Shown here in pieces: positions 35,807-48,726 of a stretch of DNA of 64,000 nt. Position numbers and translations under genes: made by a program. The notes below the pieces were generated by a model. It did no database searches. It had not been told where the DNA came from and was given only the letters and a program-made list of their open reading frames with translations. The DNA comes from Flavobacterium ammoniigenes (lineage in GTDB: Bacteria > Bacteroidota > Bacteroidia > Flavobacteriales > Flavobacteriaceae): the NCBI RefSeq assembly GCF_020886055.1, contig NZ_AP025184.1:992001-1056000 (forward strand). The letters run 5' to 3'. How positions within the stretch are numbered: position 1 is the stretch's first letter; the number at the start of each line of letters is the position of its first letter.

Positions 35807-37474
35807 ATGAAAACATTTAAAATTTTCGGATTACTTCTTTTGGCTACTGTTTCAGTAGGTCATGCGCAAGATATTAATCAAGCTAAAAAGGCAATTGATG
35901 CCGAAAAATACGAAGAAGCTAAAACGATATTAAAATCAATATTACAAGCTAAACCTTCCAATGGTATGGCCTCTTTCCTTTTAGGAAATGTTTATTTAAA
36001 TCAAAGCGTCAAAGATTCTGCTACAATTTCTTTTGGTAAAGGATTAGCAGCAACTGAAGCTGCACGTTTCAATCATATTGGTTTAGGTCAAATGGATTTG
36101 GACCGAAATGATACTATAGCGGCTAATGCAAAATTTATTTTGGCAACCAAAGACATGCGTAAAAAAGATTTTGAAGAATATGTGTATGTGGCAAGAGCGT
36201 ACATGAATGCTGAAAAACCAAATTACAAAGCAGCATTAGCAGTTTTAAAGCGTGCTATAGTAAACAACCCAATGGATGCTCAAGTTCAGTTAGCTTTAGG
36301 AGACGCTTATTATGGGTTAAGCAATCAAAACGATGCATACAAAGCGTATCGTGATGCATTCTCAGCTGACAATACATTGTTGAGAGCAAAAATGCAATTA
36401 GGGGTTTTGTTAAAAGGAGCAAAATCGTATGATGAAGCTTCAAAAGCCTACAATGAAGTGATTGCTATTAACGCAAATTACGGTCCAGTTTATAGAGAAT
36501 TGGCAGAAACTTATTATAAAATTGCTCGTAACAAACCGTCTAAAGCGGCTGAAAATTTCAAAATTGCGATTGATTACTATCAAAAGTACATGGATTTAAC
36601 AGATTATTCTATTCACTCTAGAATGCGTCGTGCCGACTTTTTAATTTTAGCAAAAGAATACAAAGCCTTAGAGGAAGAAGCAAATAAAATGATTGAATTG
36701 GATAAAGTGAATCCAAGAATTTTCCGTTATTTAGGATATGCTGCTTTTGAAAATGGAAATGTGGATAAAGCAATCCAATCTTTGGAAACATTTACTTCTA
36801 ATCCAGCTAGTAAAATTATCGCTAAAGATTTTCAAGTATTAGGTTTAGCTAAAATCAAAAAAGGAACAAGTGCTGATGGACTTGCTATTGATCCTATAGC
36901 TTTCGAATCCGGTTTAGTTTCTATCAAGAAATCTATTGAAATGGAACCTTTAGCAGTAGAGGATTTAAATGAAGTGGGTAAAAAATTATTTGGTCAGAAA
37001 TTGTACAAAGAAGCCGCGGCCATTTTTGAATTAGGTGCTAATAATGCAGAGTCAAAAACTTATCTTGATGACAATTTGTATCTTGGATTGTCTTTGTATT
37101 ATGCTAATAATAAAAAAGACGTTAAACCTGAGGTTGCTGGTCTTCAAAAAGCAGATGCTGCTTTTGATAAAGTATTAGTAGCTTCGCCAAGTTATTACGA
37201 AGCCTATATATTCAAAGCAAGAACCAATAGTTTGATGGAAAATGATGAGAACACCATTAAATTCTATGAAGCTTATGTCGCTGCAGTAATTGCTAAAGGA
37301 ACAGAAGAAACTGCAAAACCAGCAGTTATTAAAAAAATCGCTGAAAGTTACAACACTATTGGAGCAACCTATGCTAATACGGATAAAGTGAAAGCTGTAG
37401 AGTATTTCAATAAAACATTAGCTATTGACCCAACCAATGCTTACGCTTTAAGTTCAATTAAACAATTGAAATAA
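35807..37474 (+). CDS. Tetratricopeptide repeat protein, exported
   Basis: A 555-residue protein with a cleavable signal peptide (MKTFKIFGLLLLATVSVGHAQ) and repeated TPR-like helical pairs through most of its length (for example ALAVLKRAIVNNPMDAQVQLALGDAYYGL and AVEYFNKTLAIDPTNAYAL). It closes the exbB-tonB operon and is followed by a terminator. It is probably a periplasmic scaffold; partner unknown. Confidence 0.85.
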   Translation: MKTFKIFGLLLLATVSVGHAQDINQAKKAIDAEKYEEAKTILKSILQAKPSNGMASFLLGNVYLNQSVKDSATISFGKGLAATEAARFNHIGLGQMDLDRNDTIAANAKFILATKDMRKKDFEEYVYVARAYMNAEKPNYKAALAVLKRAIVNNPMDAQVQLALGDAYYGLSNQNDAYKAYRDAFSADNTLLRAKMQLGVLLKGAKSYDEASKAYNEVIAINANYGPVYRELAETYYKIARNKPSKAAENFKIAIDYYQKYMDLTDYSIHSRMRRADFLILAKEYKALEEEANKMIELDKVNPRIFRYLGYAAFENGNVDKAIQSLETFTSNPASKIIAKDFQVLGLAKIKKGTSADGLAIDPIAFESGLVSIKKSIEMEPLAVEDLNEVGKKLFGQKLYKEAAAIFELGANNAESKTYLDDNLYLGLSLYYANNKKDVKPEVAGLQKADAAFDKVLVASPSYYEAYIFKARTNSLMENDENTIKFYEAYVAAVIAKGTEETAKPAVIKKIAESYNTIGATYANTDKVKAVEYFNKTLAIDPTNAYALSSIKQLK

Positions 37475-37494
37475 ATAAAGTATTAAGAGTGCAT

Positions 37495-37528
37495 AAAAAA
37501 ACCGACAATTAGTTGTCGGTTTTTTTTA
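37495..37528 (+). terminator. Terminator of the exbB-tonB operon
   Basis: ACCGACAA pairs with TTGTCGGT across a four-base loop, with an A-run before and eight T after. It follows the TPR gene stop by about 20 bases. Confidence 0.85.
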
Positions 37529-37601
37529 TGGCTATTTTGCACAAATGAAGATAGGAAATGAATTTTGGAATTGACTATCTTTGCCGCTTCAATAGAACTA
37601 G

Positions 37602-38234
37602 ATGTTATCAAAAGAAATTCAATTAGAAGTTAATAAAGGAGCCATGTTGCCCTTGATGGAAGAATTCTACACCATTCAAGGAGAAGGTTCACATACTGGA
37701 ACGGCGGCTTATTTTATTCGAATAGGCGGTTGTGATGTGGGTTGTCATTGGTGCGATGTAAAAGAAAGTTGGAATGCTGAGTTGCATCCACCTACTAATG
37801 TCGATTTAATTGTTGCCAACGCCACTAAGTATGCTGATACAGTTGTAGTGACGGGTGGCGAGCCACTTACTTGGGACATGACCTTGTTAACTCAAAAACT
37901 AAAAGACAATAAGGTAAAAGTACATATTGAAACTTCAGGAGCTTATCCACTTTCTGGGACTTGGGATTGGATTTGTCTTTCGCCTAAAAAATACAAATTA
38001 CCTACTCAGACGGTCTATGACAATGCCGATGAGTTGAAAGTGATTATTTACAACAAACACGATTTTGTTTTTGCTGAAGAACAAGCCGAAAAAGTAAATA
38101 AAAATGCGATTCTTTTTTTGCAACCAGAATGGAGTAAAAGAGAAGAAATGACCCCTTTGATAGTAGATTATGTAATGAACAATCCCAAATGGCGTGTGTC
38201 GTTACAAACACATAAATATTTGAATATCCCTTAA
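37602..38234 (+). CDS. queE: 7-carboxy-7-deazaguanine synthase
   Basis: A 210-residue radical SAM enzyme of queuosine/7-deazapurine synthesis. The cluster-binding cysteines are in CDVGCHWC (Cx3Cx2C), preceded by FYTIQGEGSHTGTAAYFIRIGG. It lacks long insertions, as usual for Bacteroidota QueE. A possible -7 TATCTTTG lies at 37576-37583. queA is elsewhere in the window; other que genes are not seen. Confidence 0.94.
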   Translation: MLSKEIQLEVNKGAMLPLMEEFYTIQGEGSHTGTAAYFIRIGGCDVGCHWCDVKESWNAELHPPTNVDLIVANATKYADTVVVTGGEPLTWDMTLLTQKLKDNKVKVHIETSGAYPLSGTWDWICLSPKKYKLPTQTVYDNADELKVIIYNKHDFVFAEEQAEKVNKNAILFLQPEWSKREEMTPLIVDYVMNNPKWRVSLQTHKYLNIP

Positions 38235-38237
38235 TAA

Positions 38238-38268
38238 AAAAACTCCAAACCATTGTTTGGAGTTTTTT
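38238..38268. terminator. Bidirectional terminator after queE
   Basis: AACTCCAAAC pairs with GTTTGGAGTT across CATT, with an A-run on the left and a T-run on the right. It serves queE and the convergent gene at 38271. Confidence 0.85.
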
Positions 38269-38270
38269 AT

Positions 38271-38801
38271 TTACCAGCCTTTTCTTTTTTTCAATTCGGT
38301 AATATGGGCCAAATGATGCAATCCATGCCAGGCATATGTGCCAATGATTTCTTTAATTTTGAACGATGCATTATGTTCGGGATGAATGAATGATTTTTCT
38401 AAATCGGTTGCCGATAAGCTTTTCATTAAATACGCCAATCGAAAATGCAAACCTTCTAAAAAGGCTAGACTTGGTGCAACCGGCATTGTTACATTATCGG
38501 CCATATCGCCCCAGCGGTCCTCGAAATAAAATTTGATGGTGGGATTGTCTTCGGTTAATGCCCATTTGATTCGAATAAAACAGTTCATATGACTATCGGC
38601 ACAGTGGTGTACCACTTGTCTAATTGTCCAGCCGCCGTCTCTATAAGGCGTGTCCAATTGTTCGTCGGTTAAGTGCATCACTTCGTTTTTTAACAGCTCT
38701 GGGAATTGTGCTATTGCTTGAATGCGTTCTGATAAATAGTCTGAAGTATAGGTTTCAGGTGCTTTAAATTTTCCGATAGGATAACGTAATTGATCTTCCA
38801 T
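38271..38801 (-). CDS. DinB/YfiT-type putative bacillithiol transferase or metal-dependent hydrolase
   Basis: A 176-residue four-helix protein of the YfiT/BstA group. Three metal-ligand histidine sites fit the DinB fold: VVHHCADSH near residue 62 and AWHGLHHLAHI near 157. Relatives conjugate bacillithiol to toxic compounds. A function as bacillithiol S-transferase is a family-level inference. It starts 11 bases after a methyltransferase gene on the same strand. Confidence 0.82.
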   Translation of the reverse strand: MEDQLRYPIGKFKAPETYTSDYLSERIQAIAQFPELLKNEVMHLTDEQLDTPYRDGGWTIRQVVHHCADSHMNCFIRIKWALTEDNPTIKFYFEDRWGDMADNVTMPVAPSLAFLEGLHFRLAYLMKSLSATDLEKSFIHPEHNASFKIKEIIGTYAWHGLHHLAHITELKKRKGW

Positions 38802-38812
38802 TTTCAGTAGTG

Positions 38813-39520
38813 TTATAAATGAGTAAGTTGTGCTAAATAATCAAAATGATCGCCCTCCAAAACGAGCTTGCATTGCAATCCATTCGCGATTGCCGCATTT
38901 TGCAATGTATTGTAATCCAAATAAAGCCATGGAAAAGGAGTTTCTGTTTCGTTTTTATATTGAACAGTAAAAGTGAGTTCGCCATAATAGGTATCACTCG
39001 GAATCCATTTCCCCCCATCTTCATCCTCGTCAAACATATAAATGATATCAGATGAATCAATCAATATTTGTCCGTTTGGATTCAGTAAGCTTTTTAGTTT
39101 TTGAAGATAAATGGGTGTTCTCTCTAGAGTTTCGAAAATTCCGGTGCCGTTCATCAACAATAGAATCGTATCGTATTTCTCGTTTTCGATATTCAATACA
39201 TCTATAACTTGGGTGTTTTTCAATCCGCGAAGAGTACAAGCTGTTATCGCATTTTCAGAAATGTCGATGGAGTGAACGTCGATATTTCGTTCGTTTTGCA
39301 AATACAATCCGTGACTTCCAGCACCACATCCTACTTCTAAGGTTCTGCCTTTGGTTAATTGTAACGCTTTTTGTTCTAGAGTTGGCATTTCGGCAAAGCT
39401 TCGAAATAAATACACCACTTCCATTTCATCATCATCCGAAATAGAGGTTGAAGTGATCATGTTTTCTGGCGAAGTATTGGTTTGATAATCGAGTATGGCT
39501 TTTCCGAAAAGGTCTTTCAT
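38813..39520 (-). CDS. Class I SAM-dependent methyltransferase
   Basis: A 235-residue Rossmann-fold methyltransferase. Motif I is LEVGCGAGSHGLYL near residues 61-74, then a conserved acidic motif (VHSIDISENAI) and ILLLMNGTGIF. The substrate is unknown. It is followed closely by the DinB-like gene, so the two form a small operon. Confidence 0.85.
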   Translation of the reverse strand: MKDLFGKAILDYQTNTSPENMITSTSISDDDEMEVVYLFRSFAEMPTLEQKALQLTKGRTLEVGCGAGSHGLYLQNERNIDVHSIDISENAITACTLRGLKNTQVIDVLNIENEKYDTILLLMNGTGIFETLERTPIYLQKLKSLLNPNGQILIDSSDIIYMFDEDEDGGKWIPSDTYYGELTFTVQYKNETETPFPWLYLDYNTLQNAAIANGLQCKLVLEGDHFDYLAQLTHL

Positions 39521-39608
39521 AATATCGTTTTGAGGAATGAAGCAATCTTTCCTCTTTAATTAGTTTATAGATTCAACTTGTTTAACTTTGCAGTAGAAAT
39601 TTAGTAGT

Positions 39609-40106
39609 ATGTTAAAACCAAATTTAGCTGAACTCGGAAAACTGGCCAAAGATAAGCATATCGAAAATAAAAAATATTTCGATAAGCTGAAAAAGAAGGT
39701 ACCCAAGAATTTAGATTATGCGATGCAAGAATTGCATGATGCCGAATTTAAAAAAACCGATTGTTTGTCTTGCGCCAATTGTTGTAAAACTACCGGTCCT
39801 TTGTTTACTTCGGCTGATATTGAGCGAATAGCAAAACATTTACGACAAAAACCACAACAGTTTATTGAGCAGTATCTTCGTATTGACGAGGATAATGATT
39901 ATGTATTACAATCAGTGCCTTGTACGTTTTTGGATCAGGACAATACTTGTTTTATTTATGAGGTGCGACCAAAAGCCTGTCGCGAATTTCCTCATACCGA
40001 CCGAAAAAAGTTCCAGCAAATTTCTGATTTGACTTTAAAAAATATTCCTATTTGTCCTGCAGTCTACAATATTGTAGAAGAAATGAAAAAGAAACTGCCG
40101 CTTTAG
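39609..40106 (+). CDS. YkgJ-type cysteine cluster protein
   Basis: A 165-residue protein with the zinc- or iron-chelating cysteine pattern of the UPF0153/YkgJ family: CLSCANCCKTTGP, later CTFLDQDNTCFIYEVRPKACREFPH, with a final Cys near 148. Function unknown; metal binding is likely. A TAACTTTG at 39583-39590 may be its -7 element. Its end overlaps the convergent downstream gene by four bases. Confidence 0.87.
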   Translation: MLKPNLAELGKLAKDKHIENKKYFDKLKKKVPKNLDYAMQELHDAEFKKTDCLSCANCCKTTGPLFTSADIERIAKHLRQKPQQFIEQYLRIDEDNDYVLQSVPCTFLDQDNTCFIYEVRPKACREFPHTDRKKFQQISDLTLKNIPICPAVYNIVEEMKKKLPL

Positions 40107-41338
40107 TAAAGCAAATATTTTTTTCGAATTTCTTTAAACTGGTCTAGGCCGGGTTTCCAACTTTTTTTGATTTTTCGTTCAGAAATCCCTTCTTCAATTT
40201 GTAGTCGCAAGGTTTGCGTTCCCGCCAATTTGGTAAAAAAAGGATTGAAGAATGCGGTTTTATCTTCCGTTGTGTTATATGCTCGGATGAGCCATTTTAA
40301 TTCAATTTGGCTTACCGGTTCTATCGTTGATAAATCCTCCCCAAAACAACTAACACCTTTATATATGGGTTCTTTGGCACCAAAATTTGGCTCAGGAATA
40401 AAACTAAATCCAGATTGCGGTAAATTGGGCGAACCGTAAATTTGAAATTGTTTGTCGGTACCTCTTCCAACACTAACATTGGTACCTTCAAAAAAGCACA
40501 AACTCGCATACAAATTAATGGCTTGGTCATTAGGAAGATTGGGTGAAGGTCTTTCTGGAAAATGATACGAGGCATTTCGATCATAATCAACACAAGGAAT
40601 TACTTGTAAATTACATTGTACTTCCTCTTTAAGCCATTTTTCGCCATTAATCATTTGAGCATATTCGCCAATGGTCATTCCGTAAAGCACCGGTACAGGA
40701 TGCATTCCCACAAAACTGCTGAATTCTTTTTCTAAAATAGGTCCGTCAATGATAAAGCCATTGGGATTAGGGCGGTCCAAAACCACTAAGGGAATATTGT
40801 TTTCGGCACAGGCTTCCATGATGTAATGTAAACTAGAAATATAGGTGTAAAAACGAGCGCCTACATCTTGAATATCAAAAATCAAAATGTCAATTCCTTC
40901 TAATTGTTCTGGGGTTGGTTTTTTATTAGCACCATACAAAGAGATTATGGGAAGACCAGTTTTGGTATCTTTTCCATCAATAATCAGTTCGCCAGCATCT
41001 GCCGTCCCACGAAATCCGTGTTCGGGTGCAAATATTTTTTGAACTTGGATCGCATTGGAAACTAAAAAGTCTACTAAATGTATTTTGTTGGATAAAATCC
41101 CAGTTTGATTGCTTACGACTCCTACTTTTTTATCTTTCAAAAGTGGAAGATAGTTTTCGGAGTTATCAGCACCTGTTTTAAAACTGATCGATTGATTCGG
41201 TCGAATGGAGTTTTGATTTTCAGAAAGAGTTGATTTTTGATACGAATTTTTGCTTGGAATAGTTTTATTTATGGAACAGGAAGTCATCAAAAAAAGTACG
41301 CCTAAAAAAGGAATTGATTTTTTAAAAGTGTTGAACAT
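40103..41338 (-). CDS. DUF1343 / NamZ-type exo-beta-N-acetylmuramidase lipoprotein
   Basis: A 411-residue DUF1343 protein. The N-terminus is a lipoprotein signal (VLFLMTSCSIN, Cys about 21). Family landmarks are KVGVVSNQTG, FAPEHGFRGTADAGE, DIQDVGARFYTYISSLHY and FEGTNVSVGRGTDKQFQ. Characterised members (NamZ) remove N-acetylmuramic acid from peptidoglycan fragments, so cell-wall recycling is likely. The gene stands alone here. Confidence 0.88.
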   Translation of the reverse strand: MFNTFKKSIPFLGVLFLMTSCSINKTIPSKNSYQKSTLSENQNSIRPNQSISFKTGADNSENYLPLLKDKKVGVVSNQTGILSNKIHLVDFLVSNAIQVQKIFAPEHGFRGTADAGELIIDGKDTKTGLPIISLYGANKKPTPEQLEGIDILIFDIQDVGARFYTYISSLHYIMEACAENNIPLVVLDRPNPNGFIIDGPILEKEFSSFVGMHPVPVLYGMTIGEYAQMINGEKWLKEEVQCNLQVIPCVDYDRNASYHFPERPSPNLPNDQAINLYASLCFFEGTNVSVGRGTDKQFQIYGSPNLPQSGFSFIPEPNFGAKEPIYKGVSCFGEDLSTIEPVSQIELKWLIRAYNTTEDKTAFFNPFFTKLAGTQTLRLQIEEGISERKIKKSWKPGLDQFKEIRKKYLLY

Positions 41339-41419
41339 TGTCTTATAAATAAAGTTAAAGTCAATTAGTGTAATTCGTGTTTTAGCTGTATTTTTGGCTC
41401 AATTAAATACCCAATTTAC

Positions 41420-42655
41420 TTGAATTTAGATTATTTCATCGCCAAAAGATTGATTACTGCTAAAGATTATAAAAGTAGTATATCTGCACCAATAATAAAA
41501 ATTGCCATAGCTGCAATTGCTATTGGTATGGTAATGATGATTGTTTCTGTAGCCACTGGTATTGGTTTACAACAAAAAATCCGAGAGAAAGTATCCGCTT
41601 TCAACGGACATATTATTATTTCTAATTATGATAATAATCAATCGGAGGCTACATTAACTCCAATTACCAAGAACCAAGAGTTTTACCCTAAGTTCAATTC
41701 GGTTGCAGGCATTAGTCATGTTCAAGCTATAGCTACCAAAGCTGGAATTATCCGTACCGAAAAGGCTTTTGAAGGAATTGTTTTTAAAGGAGTAGGAAAA
41801 GACTATCAATGGAGTAATATTAAAGAGTATTTGGTTGCAGGCCGTTTGCCTTATTTGTCAAGCCAACTTAAATCGGAGGTAGTGATCTCACAATTTTTAG
41901 CCGATAGGTTGCAATTAAAAGTAGGCGATGCGTTCAATACTTTTTTCATCAAAGAAAATCAAAATCAATTGCCCAATATTCGCCGATTTAAAATATCAGG
42001 TATTTTTAATTCAGGCTTTCAAGAATTTGATGCTACTTATATATTGGGAGATATTCGCCATATTCAACGCATTAATAAATGGTCACCCAATCAAATCGGT
42101 GCGTTTGAGATTTTCGTAGACGATTTTGATCAGATTCAATCCGTTGGAGAAGAAGTGTACCAACAAACTCCGTCCAATCTAGATTCCAAAACCATAATCG
42201 AAAAATACAGTTACATCTTTGACTGGTTGCAATTGTTTGATTTCAACATTGTCGTTATTCTTGGCGTGATGATTTTGGTTGCTACCATTAATATGGTGGT
42301 GGCTTTATTGGTTCTAATATTAGAACGAACCCAAATGATCGGAATTCTAAAAGCACTAGGAGCTAACAATTGGTCTGTCCGAAAAATATTTCTTTACAAC
42401 GCCCTGTATTTAATTTTTCGTGGACTCTTATGGGGCAATGGTATTGGGATAGGCGTGTTACTCATCCAAAAATACTTTGGTGTCATCCAACTCAATCCCG
42501 AAAATTATTATGTCAATCAAGCACCAGTCTATTTTAATTGGGGCTATATCTTGGCGCTTAACCTATTAACAGTAACCGTTTGTTTTGTTGTATTATTGAT
42601 TCCTTCTTACCTTATTACTAAAATCTCCCCAGTCAAAGCCATTCGTTACGACTAA
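41420..42655 (+). CDS. FtsX/LolE-type ABC transporter permease
   Basis: A 411-residue permease with one N-terminal helix (about 24-46), a MacB-type periplasmic domain and three C-terminal helices (about 278-302, 325-350, 375-402). ILERTQMIGILKALGANNWSVRKIFLYNA is the typical FtsX-domain loop. It resembles LolC/LolE of lipoprotein export. The start is TTG; there is no ATG between it and an upstream stop at 41366. No ATPase gene lies beside it. Confidence 0.87.
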   Translation: MNLDYFIAKRLITAKDYKSSISAPIIKIAIAAIAIGMVMMIVSVATGIGLQQKIREKVSAFNGHIIISNYDNNQSEATLTPITKNQEFYPKFNSVAGISHVQAIATKAGIIRTEKAFEGIVFKGVGKDYQWSNIKEYLVAGRLPYLSSQLKSEVVISQFLADRLQLKVGDAFNTFFIKENQNQLPNIRRFKISGIFNSGFQEFDATYILGDIRHIQRINKWSPNQIGAFEIFVDDFDQIQSVGEEVYQQTPSNLDSKTIIEKYSYIFDWLQLFDFNIVVILGVMILVATINMVVALLVLILERTQMIGILKALGANNWSVRKIFLYNALYLIFRGLLWGNGIGIGVLLIQKYFGVIQLNPENYYVNQAPVYFNWGYILALNLLTVTVCFVVLLIPSYLITKISPVKAIRYD

Positions 42656-42663
42656 TTACCTGA

Positions 42664-42758
42664 GCGTTCCCTGTTTGCCTCGTGGCCTCGCAAACTAGGT
42701 CGGGCTATTGCTACAAGTCCTCGCTGCGCTGTGGGCTTTTCGCTTCTATCCCTAACGC
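42664..42758. repeat. Dispersed intergenic repeat (copy C)
   Basis: A 95-base block with ends GCGTT and AACGC. It shares GGTCGGGCTAT, CAAGTCCTCGCTG, GGGCTTT and CTATCCCT with copy B at 24794-24898. It starts nine bases after the permease stop, upstream of the rrn promoters. Confidence 0.7.
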
Positions 42759-42935
42759 GGTTTGTGATTAAAACATCTCTATCAAAGTTCAACATTCAAC
42801 ATTCTTTATCGAATTTTCGTTGTTTGAACCTTCTAATTCAACCTTTACAATTCCCAATTGACAAAAAACTTTGGTATTTACAAAACGGGGAATCAGCCAG
42901 TTAAGAAAAAGCTGTAAAATAAACTCAAAAAATAC

Positions 42936-42965
42936 TTGCCAGAGTGGATTTAGGTTGTACTTTTG
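42936..42965 (+). promoter_or_regulatory. rrn promoter P1
   Basis: TTG (42936-42938) and TACTTTTG (42958-42965) are 22 bases apart, start to start, followed by CACCCGC. This fits the Bacteroidota consensus. Confidence 0.75.
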
Positions 42966-43047
42966 CACCCGCAATAAAGGCGAGGTTCTTACATAGATAT
43001 TGAAAAGCAAACAAAAGGAGATAAAAGAAATTTTACTTGTAAAAAAT

Positions 43048-43077
43048 TTGCTAGAGATAAAAAAGTAATTATCTTTG
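43048..43077 (+). promoter_or_regulatory. rrn promoter P2
   Basis: TTG (43048-43050, in TTTG) and TATCTTTG (43070-43077) have the same 22-base spacing as P1 and P3. Confidence 0.75.
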
Positions 43078-43161
43078 CCCTCCCCAAAAGGAGCCAAGTT
43101 CTTAAGTAAGTTGAGTGAGTTAAAAAAGAAAGTATTTTTTCTAAAAAATTTTCAAATAGAC

Positions 43162-43191
43162 TTGCGAGATAAAAAAGAAGTTGTACTTTTG
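43162..43191 (+). promoter_or_regulatory. rrn promoter P3
   Basis: TTG (43162-43164) and TACTTTTG (43184-43191) are 22 bases apart. GTTGTACTTTTGCACCCGC is shared with P1. It is the promoter closest to the 16S gene. Confidence 0.78.
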
Positions 43192-43228
43192 CACCCGCTT
43201 TGAGAGATAAGCGCAACAAACAAGTTAG

Positions 43229-43249
43229 ACACGTTCCTAGACATATTGA
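43229..43249 (+). promoter_or_regulatory. rrn leader motif before 16S
   Basis: ACACGTTC...GACATATTGA here and at 45293-45313 before 23S agree at 19 of 21 positions. Looser GTTCTTA versions follow P1 and P2. Likely an rRNA processing or antitermination signal. Confidence 0.5.
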
Positions 43250-43374
43250 ATTGACAGCCGTTTTGAGAGAGATCTCAAAACAAATTAAAGAGTAATAGAA
43301 TCGTAAGATTCGAAAAAGACCATTAGATCATTGTCATAATAAATAGAAGCAAATTTATTTGCTTCGCATAATAT

Positions 43375-44888
<1,514 letters not shown>

Positions 44889-45017
44889 CTAGAGCTTGAA
44901 TGTTAGTTATTTTGGTAACACTTTCAAGAAAGAAGACGATAGATCGACATGGGATTGAATTTCATGATAATATTACTCTTGCTGTTAGTTCAAATAATAC
45001 AAATAAGTAAAAAACAG

Positions 45018-45091
45018 AGTCTCGTAGCTCAGCTGGTTAGAGTACTACACTGATAATGTAGGGGTCCCCAGTTCGAGTCTGGGCGGGACTA
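45018..45091 (+). tRNA. tRNA-Ile (GAT)
   Basis: A full cloverleaf can be drawn. The acceptor AGTCTCG/CGGGACT carries one G-T pair. The anticodon loop CTGATAA has GAT at 45052-45054, and the T-arm is CCCAG-TTCGAGT-CTGGG. CCA is not encoded. Confidence 0.97.
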
Positions 45092-45194
45092 CTATTTTTT
45101 AGCTTATGGAAATTTTAGAAGTTGAGTCATCCGATGGATGTTGTCTTTATCATTATACTGTCAACAGACGACTGATAACTGACAACTAAAACAC

Positions 45195-45268
45195 GGGGGA
45201 TTAGCTCAGCTGGCTAGAGCGCCTGCCTTGCACGCAGGAGGTCAACGGTTCGACTCCGTTATTCTCCA
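45195..45268 (+). tRNA. tRNA-Ala (TGC)
   Basis: The acceptor GGGGGAT/ATTCTCC carries two G-T pairs. The anticodon stem CCTGC/GCAGG encloses loop CTTGCAC with TGC at 45229-45231. The T-arm is AACGG-TTCGACT-CCGTT. This is the usual second spacer tRNA. Confidence 0.97.
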
Positions 45269-45292
45269 CAAGATGCTAATTAGATTTAGCAC

Positions 45293-45313
45293 ACACGTTC
45301 ATTGACATATTGA
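45293..45313 (+). promoter_or_regulatory. rrn leader motif before 23S
   Basis: The second copy of the ACACGTTC...GACATATTGA motif, about 110 bases upstream of the 23S gene. See the copy at 43229. Confidence 0.5.
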
Positions 45314-45402
45314 GATAAGAAAATAATAAAGTAGAAAACATTTTTACTTGTTTATCATTAGACAAGTAAAAGAAACGGCATATTTTAAGTAATATGTTGG
45401 TA

Positions 45403-48287
<2,885 letters not shown>

Positions 48288-48298
48288 TCCTGCCCCGC

Positions 48299-48318
48299 AA
48301 GGGGCAGGGAGAAACTTT
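48299..48318 (+). other. GCAA-tetraloop hairpin after 23S
   Basis: CCTGCCCC and GGGGCAGG form a perfect 8-bp stem closed by GCAA. It lies in the 23S-5S spacer without a T-run and is probably a processing or stability hairpin. Confidence 0.5.
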
Positions 48319-48369
48319 CTTAATTTTTTTCTTTATCTCAGTATGTTAAGATATTTGCTCGACGCGAGC

Positions 48370-48436
48370 AGTGACTAGTGAACAGTAACTAGTAATTAGT
48401 GTAAGACTAATTACTAATCACTACTAACTAATCACT
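48370..48436. repeat. 30-base imperfect inverted repeat in the 23S-5S spacer
   Basis: Arms 48370-48399 and 48407-48436 are complementary at 24 of 30 positions around a 7-base loop. The arms consist of AGTRAYTAGT-like units, like those at 3005-3033. In the pre-rRNA it would form a long hairpin next to 5S. Confidence 0.65.
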
Positions 48437-48445
48437 AACAACCTT

Positions 48446-48552
48446 AAGGTGGTTATTGCGGCGGGGCTCACCTCTTCCCATCCCGAACAGAGTAGTTAAG
48501 CCCGCCTGCGCAGATGGTACTGCAGTTATGTGGGAGAGTATGTCGTCGCCTT
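48446..48552 (+). rRNA. rrf: 5S ribosomal RNA
   Basis: About 107 bases. The terminal helix AAGGTGG/TCGCCTT, the CCCATCCCGAACAGAGTAGTTAAGC core and the GGTACTGCAGTTATGTGGGAGAGTA arm are all typical. It closes the operon, ten bases before a strong terminator. Confidence 0.95.
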
Positions 48553-48560
48553 TCTTTATT

Positions 48561-48595
48561 GAGCCTTGTCTTTATAGACAAGGCTCATTTTTTTT
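48561..48595 (+). terminator. Terminator of the rrn operon
   Basis: GAGCCTTGTC and GACAAGGCTC form a perfect 10-bp stem followed by ATTTTTTTT. Confidence 0.92.
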
Positions 48596-48602
48596 AATGG
48601 AT

Positions 48603-48635
48603 CGACGTGTTCGCCCTAAAGGGCTCGGTTCGTCG
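48603..48635. other. Hairpin between the two rrn terminators
   Basis: CGACG/CGTCG and the inner GCCCT/AGGGC give a GC-rich hairpin without a T-run. It may be a repeat-derived palindrome. Confidence 0.4.
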
Positions 48636-48645
48636 CTTTCTTTTA

Positions 48646-48680
48646 AAAACCCTGTTTCTAACCAAACGGGGTTTTTTGTT
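48646..48680 (+). terminator. Second terminator after rrn
   Basis: AAACCCTGTTT pairs with AAACGGGGTTT (one G-T pair) and continues into T. It would act as a back-up terminator for the rRNA operon. Confidence 0.65.
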
Positions 48681-48726
48681 TTAGATACATCCGCGAACTG
48701 CCACTGAAATACACCACGACTTGAAT

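Noticed and set aside
37529..37601. preQ1 riboswitch before queE
   Set aside because: The gap is short and AT-rich, with no recognisable preQ1 aptamer.
42789..43219. Two minus-strand ORFs before 16S
   Set aside because: They lie across the tandem rrn promoters and show no protein family features.
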